The notes below the pieces were generated by a model that was not told where the DNA came from, searched no databases, and saw nothing but the letters and a program-made list of their open reading frames with translations. A program made the translations under genes and the position numbers. Source: Flavobacteriales bacterium (GTDB lineage: Bacteria; Bacteroidota; Bacteroidia; Flavobacteriales_D; Sanyastnellaceae). From it: a DNA stretch of 6,312 nt. Each line of letters starts with the position of its first letter. Position 1 is the stretch's first letter. Where the stretch lies: contig CANGVU010000081.1 in NCBI GenBank assembly GCA_947457325.1, positions 1-6,312 on the forward strand. The letters run 5' to 3'. This document shows positions 1-5,488 of this stretch, piece after piece.

Positions 1-140
1 AAATTTCGTTGCTCTTCATCATCCGCTTTTAAACGAGGTGAAATCTTATCGAGCAAAATCTTGATTAATGTACCGTCAACCCTCAGACTAAGCATGTCGC
101 TCTCAAAGGTCACGTCCTGAATTTTGTGCGTTGCCATCAT
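1..140 (-). CDS. DUF2442 family protein (partial, C-terminus beyond window)
   Basis: I translated this reading frame directly: it opens with two consecutive ATG codons (140 and 137) and stays open to the window edge, giving 46 full codons. The visible part has the DUF2442 pattern: a beta-rich start (IQDVTFESDMLSLRVDG), a short hydrophobic strand (LIKILL), then KISPRLKADDEEQRN followed by a codon beginning TT. This matches the family's usual 'sPRL..At..eReN(W/F)' block. DUF2442 proteins are small (about 80-100 residues), so roughly half is missing. The gene begins 4 bases after the stop of the DUF4160 gene, with a purine-rich TAAGGGA just before the start, so the two are almost certainly co-transcribed. 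The two families are often adjacent in bacterial genomes and have been suspected to work as a pair. No biochemical function is established that I know of. Family call fairly sure; role unknown. Confidence 0.8.
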   Translation of the reverse strand, partial: MMATHKIQDVTFESDMLSLRVDGTLIKILLDKISPRLKADDEEQRN

Positions 141-144
141 TCCC

Positions 145-393
145 TTACTTTTTAAAATGTTCCTTCCAAGCTAAAACAATAATGTCGAAATGCTGGTATA
201 TTATTTTTTTCACTTCCCTTTGCGCCGTTGGTGTAAGATTGTGGGAGAACGCTTCTTTAATTTCTACTTCATCCACCAAAATCCAATATTTACATTCCAT
301 GTCTCCTTTTTCCGCATGGATGTGAATGGGTTCCGTTCCTTCATTGGAATAAAAAAAGAATCTCCAACCAAATACAAATAACACCGTAGGCAT
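145..393 (-). CDS. DUF4160 family protein
   Basis: This 82-residue protein is full length for DUF4160. The signature is clear from the N-terminus: MPTVL, then G-W-RFFFYSNEG-TEPIHIHAEKGD (about residues 9-31), a CKYWI strand, and a C-terminal helical part ending in AWKEHF (about 75-80). The conserved RFFFYS and PxHIHxxKGD blocks with two histidines suggest a ligand- or metal-binding or catalytic surface, but no activity is known to me. The start fits because family members begin MPTVL or similar. The gene lies 4 bases upstream of the DUF2442 gene, which forms a two-gene unit. The pairing recalls toxin-antitoxin organisation, but that is inference. Base composition here is more AT-rich than in the dnaN region, consistent with an accessory cassette. 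The start codon lies only 2 bases after a possible -7 promoter motif. Confidence 0.87.
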   Translation of the reverse strand: MPTVLFVFGWRFFFYSNEGTEPIHIHAEKGDMECKYWILVDEVEIKEAFSHNLTPTAQREVKKIIYQHFDIIVLAWKEHFKK

Positions 394-395
394 AA

Positions 396-427
396 CAAAT
401 ATAACAATTATGTTGTTTAATTATAAA
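396..427 (-). promoter_or_regulatory. Candidate Bacteroidetes-type promoter for the DUF4160-DUF2442 pair
   Basis: Read on the minus strand, TATATTTG (403 to 396) exactly fits the Bacteroidetes -7 consensus TAnnTTTG. A TTTA at 427 to 424 sits 20 bases upstream, within the usual 17-23 base spacing for the -33 TTTG/TTG element, though with one mismatch. Only two bases separate the -7 motif from the ATG at 393, so the transcript would be leaderless or nearly so. The region is AT-rich, so a chance match is possible. Confidence 0.4.
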
Positions 428-563
428 GCACCATTGCTTGGCAGCGCCTATCAAATCTTTCTTTTAATCCATTTGTACATTGTGAAATGAACCATGACAG
501 ACCAAAAGGAATGCAATCAAAAGTTGCAGCGTGATAAAGGATATAGGATAGAAGCGCCCAGAA

Positions 564-585
564 TGAAAAAAAAGTAACACCCCCC
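564..585 (+). repeat. Short imperfect direct repeat, copy 1 (A-tract/C-tract)
   Basis: TGA, an A-tract, then GTAACAC and a C-tract. It closely resembles 961-983, which has one extra A and GAAACAC instead of GTAACAC. Both copies are preceded by TAAAGGAT (535-542 and 935-942). Copy 2 is the start of the small membrane-peptide gene, whereas copy 1 reads Met-Lys-Lys-Lys-stop (ATG at 563). It could be a decayed relative of that gene start, or simply low-complexity coincidence. The rest of 394-646 holds no coding region that I can support. Confidence 0.35.
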
Positions 586-646
586 ATCATAGGTACTCAA
601 ACCGAAAACAAGTGACCTAGACGAGGAGTGTTCTCTAACGCTTCAT

Positions 647-886
647 TTAGTTGATGCCGCGTATCCGCGACTTGGGAACAATGTACTCGCCATTGCCAGG
701 GTCCTGAATCATCTGATAGAACTCTTGACACAGATAATTCAAGGATCGATTAAACGTCCTATTCTCCAAATAACTTTCCCAAACTTCCATGGCCAAACGT
801 TTGGTGACGTCCCAAGCATAATGGTTGTACCCATCTGGACGAGAGAAGGTGTCTATGTACCTTTTTACTTCTGATAAGTTATTCAT
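647..886 (-). CDS. Hypothetical protein, 79 residues
   Basis: I do not recognise this protein. It is a soluble, mainly helical small protein rich in aromatic residues: Tyr and Trp occur in YNHYAWDVTKRLAMEVWESYL (about 20-40), followed by a second helical stretch LNYLCQEFYQMI (about 49-60) and a basic C-terminus (PKSRIRGIN). No signal peptide or membrane segment is visible. The start at 886 has no Shine-Dalgarno sequence, which is normal in Bacteroidota. The coding call rests on the uninterrupted frame, a credible amino-acid composition without low-complexity runs, and the lack of a better candidate on either strand. It stands alone: 253 bases separate it from DUF4160 downstream, and a plus-strand small gene lies divergently upstream. 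It could be lineage-specific. Confidence 0.6.
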   Translation of the reverse strand: MNNLSEVKRYIDTFSRPDGYNHYAWDVTKRLAMEVWESYLENRTFNRSLNYLCQEFYQMIQDPGNGEYIVPKSRIRGIN

Positions 887-944
887 ATCGCAACAATGTT
901 TTGTTTAACGATACAAACTAACTTTACCGCATTGTAAAGGATTT

Positions 945-950
945 ACAAGG
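945..950 (+). promoter_or_regulatory. Ribosome binding site supporting the TTG start at 960
   Basis: ACAAGG contains the AAGG core of a Shine-Dalgarno sequence and ends 9 bases before the TTG at 960. No in-frame ATG or GTG exists between the upstream in-frame stop (906-908) and this TTG, so this site is what makes the start credible. Confidence 0.45.
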
Positions 951-959
951 CAAAAAAAA

Positions 960-1088
960 TTGAAAAAAAAAGAAACACCCCCCTGGATCAAGAAATTGGG
1001 ATGGACCACTTTCTGGTTCTTTGTCATCAAAGGAACCATTTCCACCCTGCTCATTCTTTGGGCAGGTTCCCAGTTCTTCGCCTGCTGA
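960..1088 (+). CDS. Small single-span membrane protein, 42 residues, TTG start
   Basis: Translating the plus strand from TTG at 960 gives a 42-residue peptide: a lysine-rich start (MKKKETPPWIKKLGW), one hydrophobic helix (about residues 17-34, FWFFVIKG-TISTLLILW) and a short end (AGSQFFAC) before TGA at 1086-1088. The positive N-terminus followed by one transmembrane span predicts an inner-membrane protein with its N-terminus inside. Support for coding: the Shine-Dalgarno-like ACAAGG 9 bases upstream, a well-formed membrane segment flanked by Trp, and the fit of its stop directly against the stop of the convergent SirB1-like gene (1089-1091). Small Lys-rich peptides of the 'KKxGWxxFxFFxIKG' type are, as I recall, common unnamed proteins in Bacteroidota; that is memory, not a search. 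Function unknown. Confidence 0.6.
   Translation: MKKKETPPWIKKLGWTTFWFFVIKGTISTLLILWAGSQFFAC
961..983 (+). repeat. Short imperfect direct repeat, copy 2 (A-tract/C-tract)
   Basis: Partner of 564-585. TGA, a longer A-tract, GAAACAC and a C-tract encode residues 2-8 of the small membrane peptide. The 9-base A-tract makes this start prone to slippage. Confidence 0.35.
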
Positions 1089-1934
1089 TTATTCCATCAT
1101 GAGCGACTGCAAAGCGCGCAATTCACTTACTTTGTTATTGTCTTTTATAGCAATGGCCTGATTGATTAGCAAATTAATCATTCGCCCTACCCACTCTTCC
1201 TTGGTGCAGTTGTGAAAGAATCGCTCATCCAATGGATACTGCTTTTCATGCAACAAATCAATCACATCTTCTCGAGACAGTATCGCCCCATGTTGATGGG
1301 GATGCACATAAAACAACGTTTCGATATCCCCTTCCAAATCATCTTCTTGATAGGCCAATAAGCAATCGCCTGGAACATTGATGGCGCGCAAGTTGATTTC
1401 CAAACTCTCCGCCAACCATGAGTACAACGCGCCAACAATGAGTGGCTCTCCTCTGCGGGTATTCAATAACTCTCCCAATGTATTATGCCCTTGACTGACA
1501 TGGGCTACACCTTCTAATGCGTAAACTTTAAAAAGAATCGTATTGAAAACATTAACAGCTTCTATAGCGGTTAAAAAATCATTCAACTCCAACCAAATGT
1601 CTTGCCTAATCTTCAACACCTGCGCTTTCAATTCCTGTTCCTTGACTGAAGGATGATTGACGCGGTTCAGTATCAATAAAGCCTCCAATAGATCTTGTTC
1701 AGGACTTTCTTTCCACTCACGCAAACGTTTGTAAACAGCTTTGTGATTCAACTCCAGTATGAGCGACTCAATGCGCTTATTGAACAATGGTCCATACACA
1801 TTGTACTCCCAATAATGCTCGAGCTGAGGAATCAATGCTTCACCGTAACGGGTGAGCTCCGTACGCACTTGTGCAAATATCTCCTCATCCGGATCTTCTA
1901 TCAACTGTATCAATGCACTTACTTCTCCCTGCAT
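1089..1934 (-). CDS. SirB1/transglutaminase-like domain protein with HEAT-like N-terminus
   Basis: This 281-residue cytosolic protein has an N-terminal HEAT-like helical repeat (about 5-40: ALIQLIEDPDEEIFAQVRTEL followed by GEALIPQLE). A linker helix precedes a SirB1-type transglutaminase-like core (about 115-225). Core landmarks are VFNTILF, GHNTLGELLNTRRGEPLIVGALYSWLAE, INVPGDCLLAY and LFYVHPHQHGAILSRED. In other family members the INVPG block normally continues as P-x-H-F; here it reads P-G-D-C (D190, C191), so the usual conserved histidine is absent. The Bacteroidetes 'FYINP' block is also altered to FYVHP. No enzymatic function has been established for these proteins to my knowledge. The start at 1934 is chosen because the HEAT-like repeat begins at once. 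The gene lies 82 bases after the nucleoside phosphorylase, behind a hairpin and a possible promoter, so it is probably its own unit. Confidence 0.78.
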   Translation of the reverse strand: MQGEVSALIQLIEDPDEEIFAQVRTELTRYGEALIPQLEHYWEYNVYGPLFNKRIESLILELNHKAVYKRLREWKESPEQDLLEALLILNRVNHPSVKEQELKAQVLKIRQDIWLELNDFLTAIEAVNVFNTILFKVYALEGVAHVSQGHNTLGELLNTRRGEPLIVGALYSWLAESLEINLRAINVPGDCLLAYQEDDLEGDIETLFYVHPHQHGAILSREDVIDLLHEKQYPLDERFFHNCTKEEWVGRMINLLINQAIAIKDNNKVSELRALQSLMME

Positions 1935-1953
1935 ATTGCTCGTTTTGGTATTT

Positions 1954-1961
1954 CAAAACTA
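1954..1961 (-). promoter_or_regulatory. Candidate -7 promoter element of the SirB1-like gene
   Basis: TAGTTTTG on the minus strand fits TAnnTTTG and ends 19 bases before the ATG, giving a 5' leader of roughly 15 bases. No good -33 TTG is seen at the standard spacing; the nearest TTCG (1990 to 1987) is 25 bases away. The hairpin on its upstream side favours independent transcription. Confidence 0.33.
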
Positions 1962-2015
1962 CAGGAAGGCATGCGCCTGATTTTTACGAAAACAATTTGT
2001 TATTCACACCAATTT

Positions 2016-2042
2016 TTTAAAAGGCCGTGATGGCCTTTTGAA
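2016..2042. terminator. Candidate bidirectional intrinsic terminator at the end of the dnaN-phosphorylase unit
   Basis: AAAAGGCC (2019-2026) pairs perfectly with GGCCTTTT (2032-2039) around the 5-base loop GTGAT. The stem can extend to 11 pairs with one G-T wobble (2016-2018 with 2040-2042). The A-tract and T-tract flanking the GC core give U-runs on both strands. It contains the stop codon and last codons of the phosphorylase gene. The U-tract is only four bases, so termination may be partial. Confidence 0.5.
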
Positions 2043-2898
2043 TCAAGCTTTCAACGGCCTGCTCCGGTGTATCAGTGAATTCTTGGGTGGCGCGATTGGC
2101 CAACAGCACGCAACAGGTCAATGCCTGATGCCCCAACATACTGGCCAAGGCATACATGCCTGACGATTCCATTTCAATATTGGTTATGCGCATCCCATCC
2201 CATTCAAATCTCTGCATGTGCGTCCAATCTTCGTTCTTGGAATGCAAACGAACCGACCTACCCTGCGGGCCATAAAACCCATTGGCTGTGTAGGTAATGC
2301 CTTGAATATCAAAAATGGGGTATCGCTGCAACAACTCCTCGCTCGATTGCGCAACATAGGTGGTATCAAAAGTCAACACCCTTTCTTTCAACGCTGTCAG
2401 CAGCTCCTTTTCTTTGGCTTCCATCTCGGCCTCATAGCTCAATGGAACGCCATCATGGGCAAAGGAATAGCGCGCGGCTACTATGGTGTGTATTGGAATT
2501 TCTGGAAGTATAGTACCTGATGTTCCCAATCGCAAAAAGCGAAGGCGACGCAATGTTGTTCGAATTTGACGGGTATTGGGATCCACGTTGACAGCGCCAT
2601 CCAACTCATTGATCAGAATATCAATATTGTCTACGCCTATGCCAGAGGAAACCACTGTCAATGGTTTGCCTTTTAATAGACCTGTATGCAAGACATACTC
2701 CCTGCGGTGAAGTTGTACTTGAATACAATCGAAATAACATGAAATCTTAGGCACTCGTTCAGGATCCCCAACAATCCAAATGTCATCGGCTATCTGATCT
2801 CCCGTCACCGCCAAGTGATAGACGGAACTGTCGGAATTGAGTATTAAATGGGTATTCGGAATGATTTCCGATGCAGAACGAAGTCTACTCGCCTTCAT
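2017..2898 (-). CDS. Nucleoside phosphorylase (uridine phosphorylase-like, PNP/UDP family)
   Basis: This 293-residue enzyme belongs to the trimeric/hexameric nucleoside phosphorylase family, which splits a nucleoside with phosphate into base and ribose-1-phosphate in cytosolic salvage. Landmarks in order: YHLAV (27-31, with the His that reaches the neighbouring subunit's site in E. coli uridine phosphorylase), the phosphate loop GDPER (44-48), SSGIGVDN (84-91), RLGTSGT (123-129), the Bacteroidetes-style GFYGPQGR (207-214), and the ribose-binding IEMESSG (241-247). Next comes ANRATQEFT (267-275). Length and motifs are complete, so it should be active. It most resembles uridine phosphorylases, but the exact base cannot be read from sequence. 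The ATG at 2898 overlaps the dnaN stop by one base (TAATG), which suggests translational coupling. The roughly 12 residues before the conserved IPNTHLILN may be a small N-terminal extension. Confidence 0.9.
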   Translation of the reverse strand: MKASRLRSASEIIPNTHLILNSDSSVYHLAVTGDQIADDIWIVGDPERVPKISCYFDCIQVQLHRREYVLHTGLLKGKPLTVVSSGIGVDNIDILINELDGAVNVDPNTRQIRTTLRRLRFLRLGTSGTILPEIPIHTIVAARYSFAHDGVPLSYEAEMEAKEKELLTALKERVLTFDTTYVAQSSEELLQRYPIFDIQGITYTANGFYGPQGRSVRLHSKNEDWTHMQRFEWDGMRITNIEMESSGMYALASMLGHQALTCCVLLANRATQEFTDTPEQAVESLIQKAITAF

Positions 2899-4019
2899 TA
2901 GCTGTTCAACATCACAGGCATGACCAACATCAAGATGTCCTCGCTCTCATCTACCAACTCCAACGGACGCATGATACCGGCACGATTGGGTGCACTCATT
3001 TCCAAGGTTACATTGTCGCAATCCAAATTGCTCAACATCTCCGCCAAGAAACGGCTATTGAAACCAATCTCCATGTCATCACCAACATAGGTGCAAGTCA
3101 AACGTTCATTGGCCTCATTGCTATAATCCAAATCTTCCGCTGAAATGTGCAACTCGCTTCCGCCCATTTTCAAACGAACCTGATGGGTAGTCTTATTGGC
3201 GAAGATGCTTACACGACGTATGGACTGCAATAAGTCCGCACGGTCGATGGTCAACTTGAATGGATTCTCTTTTGGAATAACCGCCTCGTAATTGGGGTAC
3301 TTGCCCTCGATCAAGCGGCACATCAAAGAAACATTGTCAAAAGTAAATTGGGCGTTATTGTCTGAGTAAGCAACACTGACATCGGACTTCACTGAACCCA
3401 AAATGCCCTTCATCAAATTCAAAGGCTTTCTCGGTACGATAAAGGTTGCTGCATCTCCACCCGCATCGGTTCTGGTATAACGAACCAACTTGTGTGCATC
3501 GGTGGCCACAAAGCGCGTTTCATTCTCGTGTACTTCAAAATAAACACCGCTCATCACTGGGCGCATATCATCGTTTCCTGCAGCAAACAAGGTCTTATTG
3601 ATGGCACGGGACATCACGTCACCGGGCACTTTGAAAGACTTGTCGCTGTCCATGGCTGGTGCTTTTGGGAAATCATCACCATTAACACCGGTCAATTTAT
3701 ACTTACCGAAATCCGATGAAATCTCAATACCATAGGTTTTAGAATCAATGGTGAAATTCAAAGGATGCTCTGGAATCGATTTCAAAATATCCATCAACAG
3801 CTTGGCGGGCACGCACAACACACCTTCTCCTTTGGTATCAATGCCATCCAAAGTAACGGTAATGGCGGTTTCCAAATCGGATGCGCTCACTGTCAACGTT
3901 TGGGGACGAATTTCAAACAAAAAATTGTCCAAGATGGGCAATGAGTTGTTGCTGTTCAATACACCTCCCAACAATTGCAATGACTTGTGCAGGATCGAGC
4001 TGTTAACTATAATATTCAT
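2898..4019 (-). CDS. dnaN: DNA polymerase III subunit beta (sliding clamp)
   Basis: This protein forms the dimeric ring that encircles DNA and tethers the replicative polymerase, and also docks other repair and replication proteins. At 373 residues it is full length, with three repeated clamp domains (about 1-120, 121-245, 246-373). Recognisable blocks include the N-terminal NSLPILDNFLFE (25-36), VNGDDFP (112-118), MRPVMSGVYFE (152-162), ATDAHKLVRY (172-181), YPNYEAVIP (241-249), and the terminal MPVML (367-371) equivalent to E. coli MPMRL. The start matches the family (MNIIVNSSIL, close to E. coli MKF). It is not beside dnaA within this window. It overlaps the downstream nucleoside phosphorylase by one base and lies 78 bases after the CDF gene, with its own promoter-like motif. 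Confidence 0.98.
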   Translation of the reverse strand: MNIIVNSSILHKSLQLLGGVLNSNNSLPILDNFLFEIRPQTLTVSASDLETAITVTLDGIDTKGEGVLCVPAKLLMDILKSIPEHPLNFTIDSKTYGIEISSDFGKYKLTGVNGDDFPKAPAMDSDKSFKVPGDVMSRAINKTLFAAGNDDMRPVMSGVYFEVHENETRFVATDAHKLVRYTRTDAGGDAATFIVPRKPLNLMKGILGSVKSDVSVAYSDNNAQFTFDNVSLMCRLIEGKYPNYEAVIPKENPFKLTIDRADLLQSIRRVSIFANKTTHQVRLKMGGSELHISAEDLDYSNEANERLTCTYVGDDMEIGFNSRFLAEMLSNLDCDNVTLEMSAPNRAGIMRPLELVDESEDILMLVMPVMLNS

Positions 4020-4041
4020 GTCGTTAGTATTCTAATTGGAG

Positions 4042-4067
4042 CAAATATAAGATGGGATAAAAGCAAA
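4042..4067 (-). promoter_or_regulatory. Candidate promoter of dnaN and the nucleoside phosphorylase gene
   Basis: TATATTTG (4049 to 4042, minus strand) is an exact TAnnTTTG match, 22 bases before the dnaN ATG, which gives a short leader. A TTTG lies upstream (4067 to 4064) but only 14 bases away, shorter than the usual 17-23, so the -33 contact is uncertain. Having this motif in the only non-coding gap between the CDF gene and dnaN supports a separate dnaN transcript. Confidence 0.5.
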
Positions 4068-4097
4068 CCCTACTACCCGAGGATAGTTTATCAACAA

Positions 4098-5012
4098 TCA
4101 AAGATGGAATGGCTCTACGTGGGTATGCACTGCATAAACCTGCGTCACATTGCCCTTGATGGCGTCATTGACTTCATGCGCAATGGCGTGTCCTTCCTCC
4201 ACAGTCAGATTACCATCCACTTGAATGGTGATGTCCACAAACCACTCAAATCCGGTCTTGCGAACAAAACAAGATTCCACTTTCCGGACACCATGCACTT
4301 GCTTGGCGCAATCCACAACGGCGTTGATTTGTTCTTGCGGCAATGCCCTGTCCATGAGTTCAGATAGGGATTGAAAAAAAATCTTCCCTCCATTCCATGC
4401 AATGAAAATGGAGGCCAATATGGCCGCCCAATCATCGGCGGTCTCAAATCCTGGTCCTCCAATCAGCGCCACCACAATTCCGACAAATGCGGCCAATGAA
4501 GTAAAGGCATCCGCCCGATGGTGTTGCGCCTCCGCCTGCACCGCCTGGCTATCGATGTCCATGCCGGTTCGGTTCACCATGCGAAAGGCCAATTCTTTTC
4601 CGCCAACAATAGCGGCCAGGACCAACAAGGTCCACCATTCAGGCGACTCGTGCGGGGTTTGGATGTAATGAATGCTTTGGTACAAGATCAACACAGCAGC
4701 AGCAAAGAGCATAATGCTTACCACACCTGCCGCCATGGGTTCTGCTTTTCCGTGACCATAGGGATGGTCTTCGTCAGGCGGTTTGGCGGCAGTGCGCAAA
4801 CCAATCCAAACCAGAATAGAGGACAATACATCGCTACCACTCTCGATGGCATCAGCCACCAAGGCGTAGCTGTGACCCAACAAACCCGCAATGAGTTTGA
4901 CAATGGCCAAGAAAAGGTTGAGGACAATACCCTTTTTTACGGCTTGAATTCCTTCAAACGCGGGATGCGGGGCATCAATGTTCTTCTGACTCATGGGATT
5001 CTTCACCACCAT
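4098..5012 (-). CDS. Cation diffusion facilitator (divalent metal/H+ antiporter)
   Basis: Inner-membrane CDF transporter, 304 residues, expected to export divalent metal (Zn, Fe, Mn or similar) from the cytosol in exchange for protons. It has about six membrane helices followed by a cytosolic dimerisation domain. The transport site in helix 2 reads E57-S-G-S-D61 (ExxxD), where textbook CDFs have HxxxD or DxxxD. Helix 5 has H164-H-R-A-D168 (HxxxD). The conserved inter-helix block PPDEDHPYGHGKAE (78-91) is intact. The C-terminal domain (about 225-302) ends in VHTHVEP, typical of the family. The gene overlaps the DUF2231-like gene by 38 bases from the first ATG, or 20 bases if Met7 (4994, MSQKN) is used. 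Both starts lack a strong ribosome site, so coupled translation is likely. Metal specificity cannot be assigned. Confidence 0.92.
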   Translation of the reverse strand: MVVKNPMSQKNIDAPHPAFEGIQAVKKGIVLNLFLAIVKLIAGLLGHSYALVADAIESGSDVLSSILVWIGLRTAAKPPDEDHPYGHGKAEPMAAGVVSIMLFAAAVLILYQSIHYIQTPHESPEWWTLLVLAAIVGGKELAFRMVNRTGMDIDSQAVQAEAQHHRADAFTSLAAFVGIVVALIGGPGFETADDWAAILASIFIAWNGGKIFFQSLSELMDRALPQEQINAVVDCAKQVHGVRKVESCFVRKTGFEWFVDITIQVDGNLTVEEGHAIAHEVNDAIKGNVTQVYAVHTHVEPFHL

Positions 5013-5469
5013 TTTCCAATCCTGCTGGTGGTGTTTGATACAACTCGGGGTGACTCAATTTTCCACCTTCATGCGCGGCGATGGACATGGTGATCAACAC
5101 ACCCAAGAGACCAATCATCGCAATCCAAGAAAATGCGGAGATGGCTTTTCCTTTCTTTCTTTCGATGAAAAAAACCACCAAGGCCAAGGCGGCCATGCCC
5201 AACGCACTGAAATGGGCCACTTCAGCCAGTTCCTCGTGCTCGTGGATGGCCTTTTGGCTCATGCCCCATTGTTCCATCACCTCTTCTGCTTCTTCGCCCG
5301 TGGCCATGGCCGCAAAGCTCATTAGCCCCATCACCACCATAATGATCATCGCCAAGTTTTTAAGAATTGTAGTGGGTTTAAAAAAATTCACCACCCAAAG
5401 GATTAATGCAAACAATGCCAAAAACATGGGCACGTGATTGAAAAGAAAATGCAGTTGTACGCCGTTCAT
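4975..5469 (-). CDS. DUF2231-like four-helix membrane protein with His/Glu-rich loop and tail
   Basis: Inner-membrane protein of 164 residues with four predicted spans: about 13-30, 35-56, 86-102 and 112-132. The lysine/arginine loop RKKGK (104-108) should be cytosolic, which puts the N-terminus, the 57-85 loop and the C-terminus in the periplasm. The family-like landmarks are HFLFNHVPMF (7-16), TGEEAEE (57-63), HEHEELAEVAH (76-86) and AHEGGKLSH (132-140). They resemble the histidine-bearing, GeeAE-containing architecture of DUF2231 membrane proteins, but I am not certain of the family. The exposed parts are very rich in His and Glu, and the tail ends GGEESHESEEH, so metal binding is plausible. 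It overlaps the CDF transporter gene, which strengthens a metal-handling guess. A heme or redox role, known for some four-helix His proteins, is the alternative. Confidence 0.75.
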   Translation of the reverse strand: MNGVQLHFLFNHVPMFLALFALILWVVNFFKPTTILKNLAMIIMVVMGLMSFAAMATGEEAEEVMEQWGMSQKAIHEHEELAEVAHFSALGMAALALVVFFIERKKGKAISAFSWIAMIGLLGVLITMSIAAHEGGKLSHPELYQTPPAGLENGGEESHESEEH

Positions 5470-5473
5470 GGGG

Positions 5474-5481
5474 CGAAGATA
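5474..5481 (-). promoter_or_regulatory. Candidate -7 element for the DUF2231-like/CDF unit
   Basis: TATCTTCG on the minus strand is one mismatch from TAnnTTTG and is followed by CCCC and then the ATG. This spacing would give a leaderless or nearly leaderless transcript. A clear -33 TTG is missing; the region where it would fall is occupied by the direct repeat at 5489-5510. Confidence 0.35.
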
Positions 5482-5488
5482 GTTCAGA

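Noticed and set aside
131..381. Two plus-strand frames opposite DUF4160
   Set aside because: The minus-strand product is a clear DUF4160 protein; these are shadows.
451..495. Minus-strand 14-codon frame (MVHFTMYKWIKRKI) in the 394-646 gap
   Set aside because: Too short, with no ribosome site or recognisable similarity; not supportable as a gene.
1032..1070. Inverted repeat GGAACC...GGTTCC with inner CCTGC/GCAGG, considered as a terminator
   Set aside because: The stem is interrupted by a large bulge, has no T-tract, and lies inside the small membrane-peptide gene.
4518..5093. Long plus-strand open frame opposite the CDF and DUF2231-like genes (191 codons)
   Set aside because: It is antisense to two well-supported genes, and its translation shows no domain or coherent membrane pattern. 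It is a by-product of codon composition.
5081..5437. Plus-strand open frame of 118 codons opposite the DUF2231-like gene
   Set aside because: Its apparent hydrophobicity mirrors the membrane-helix codons on the other strand; no independent support.
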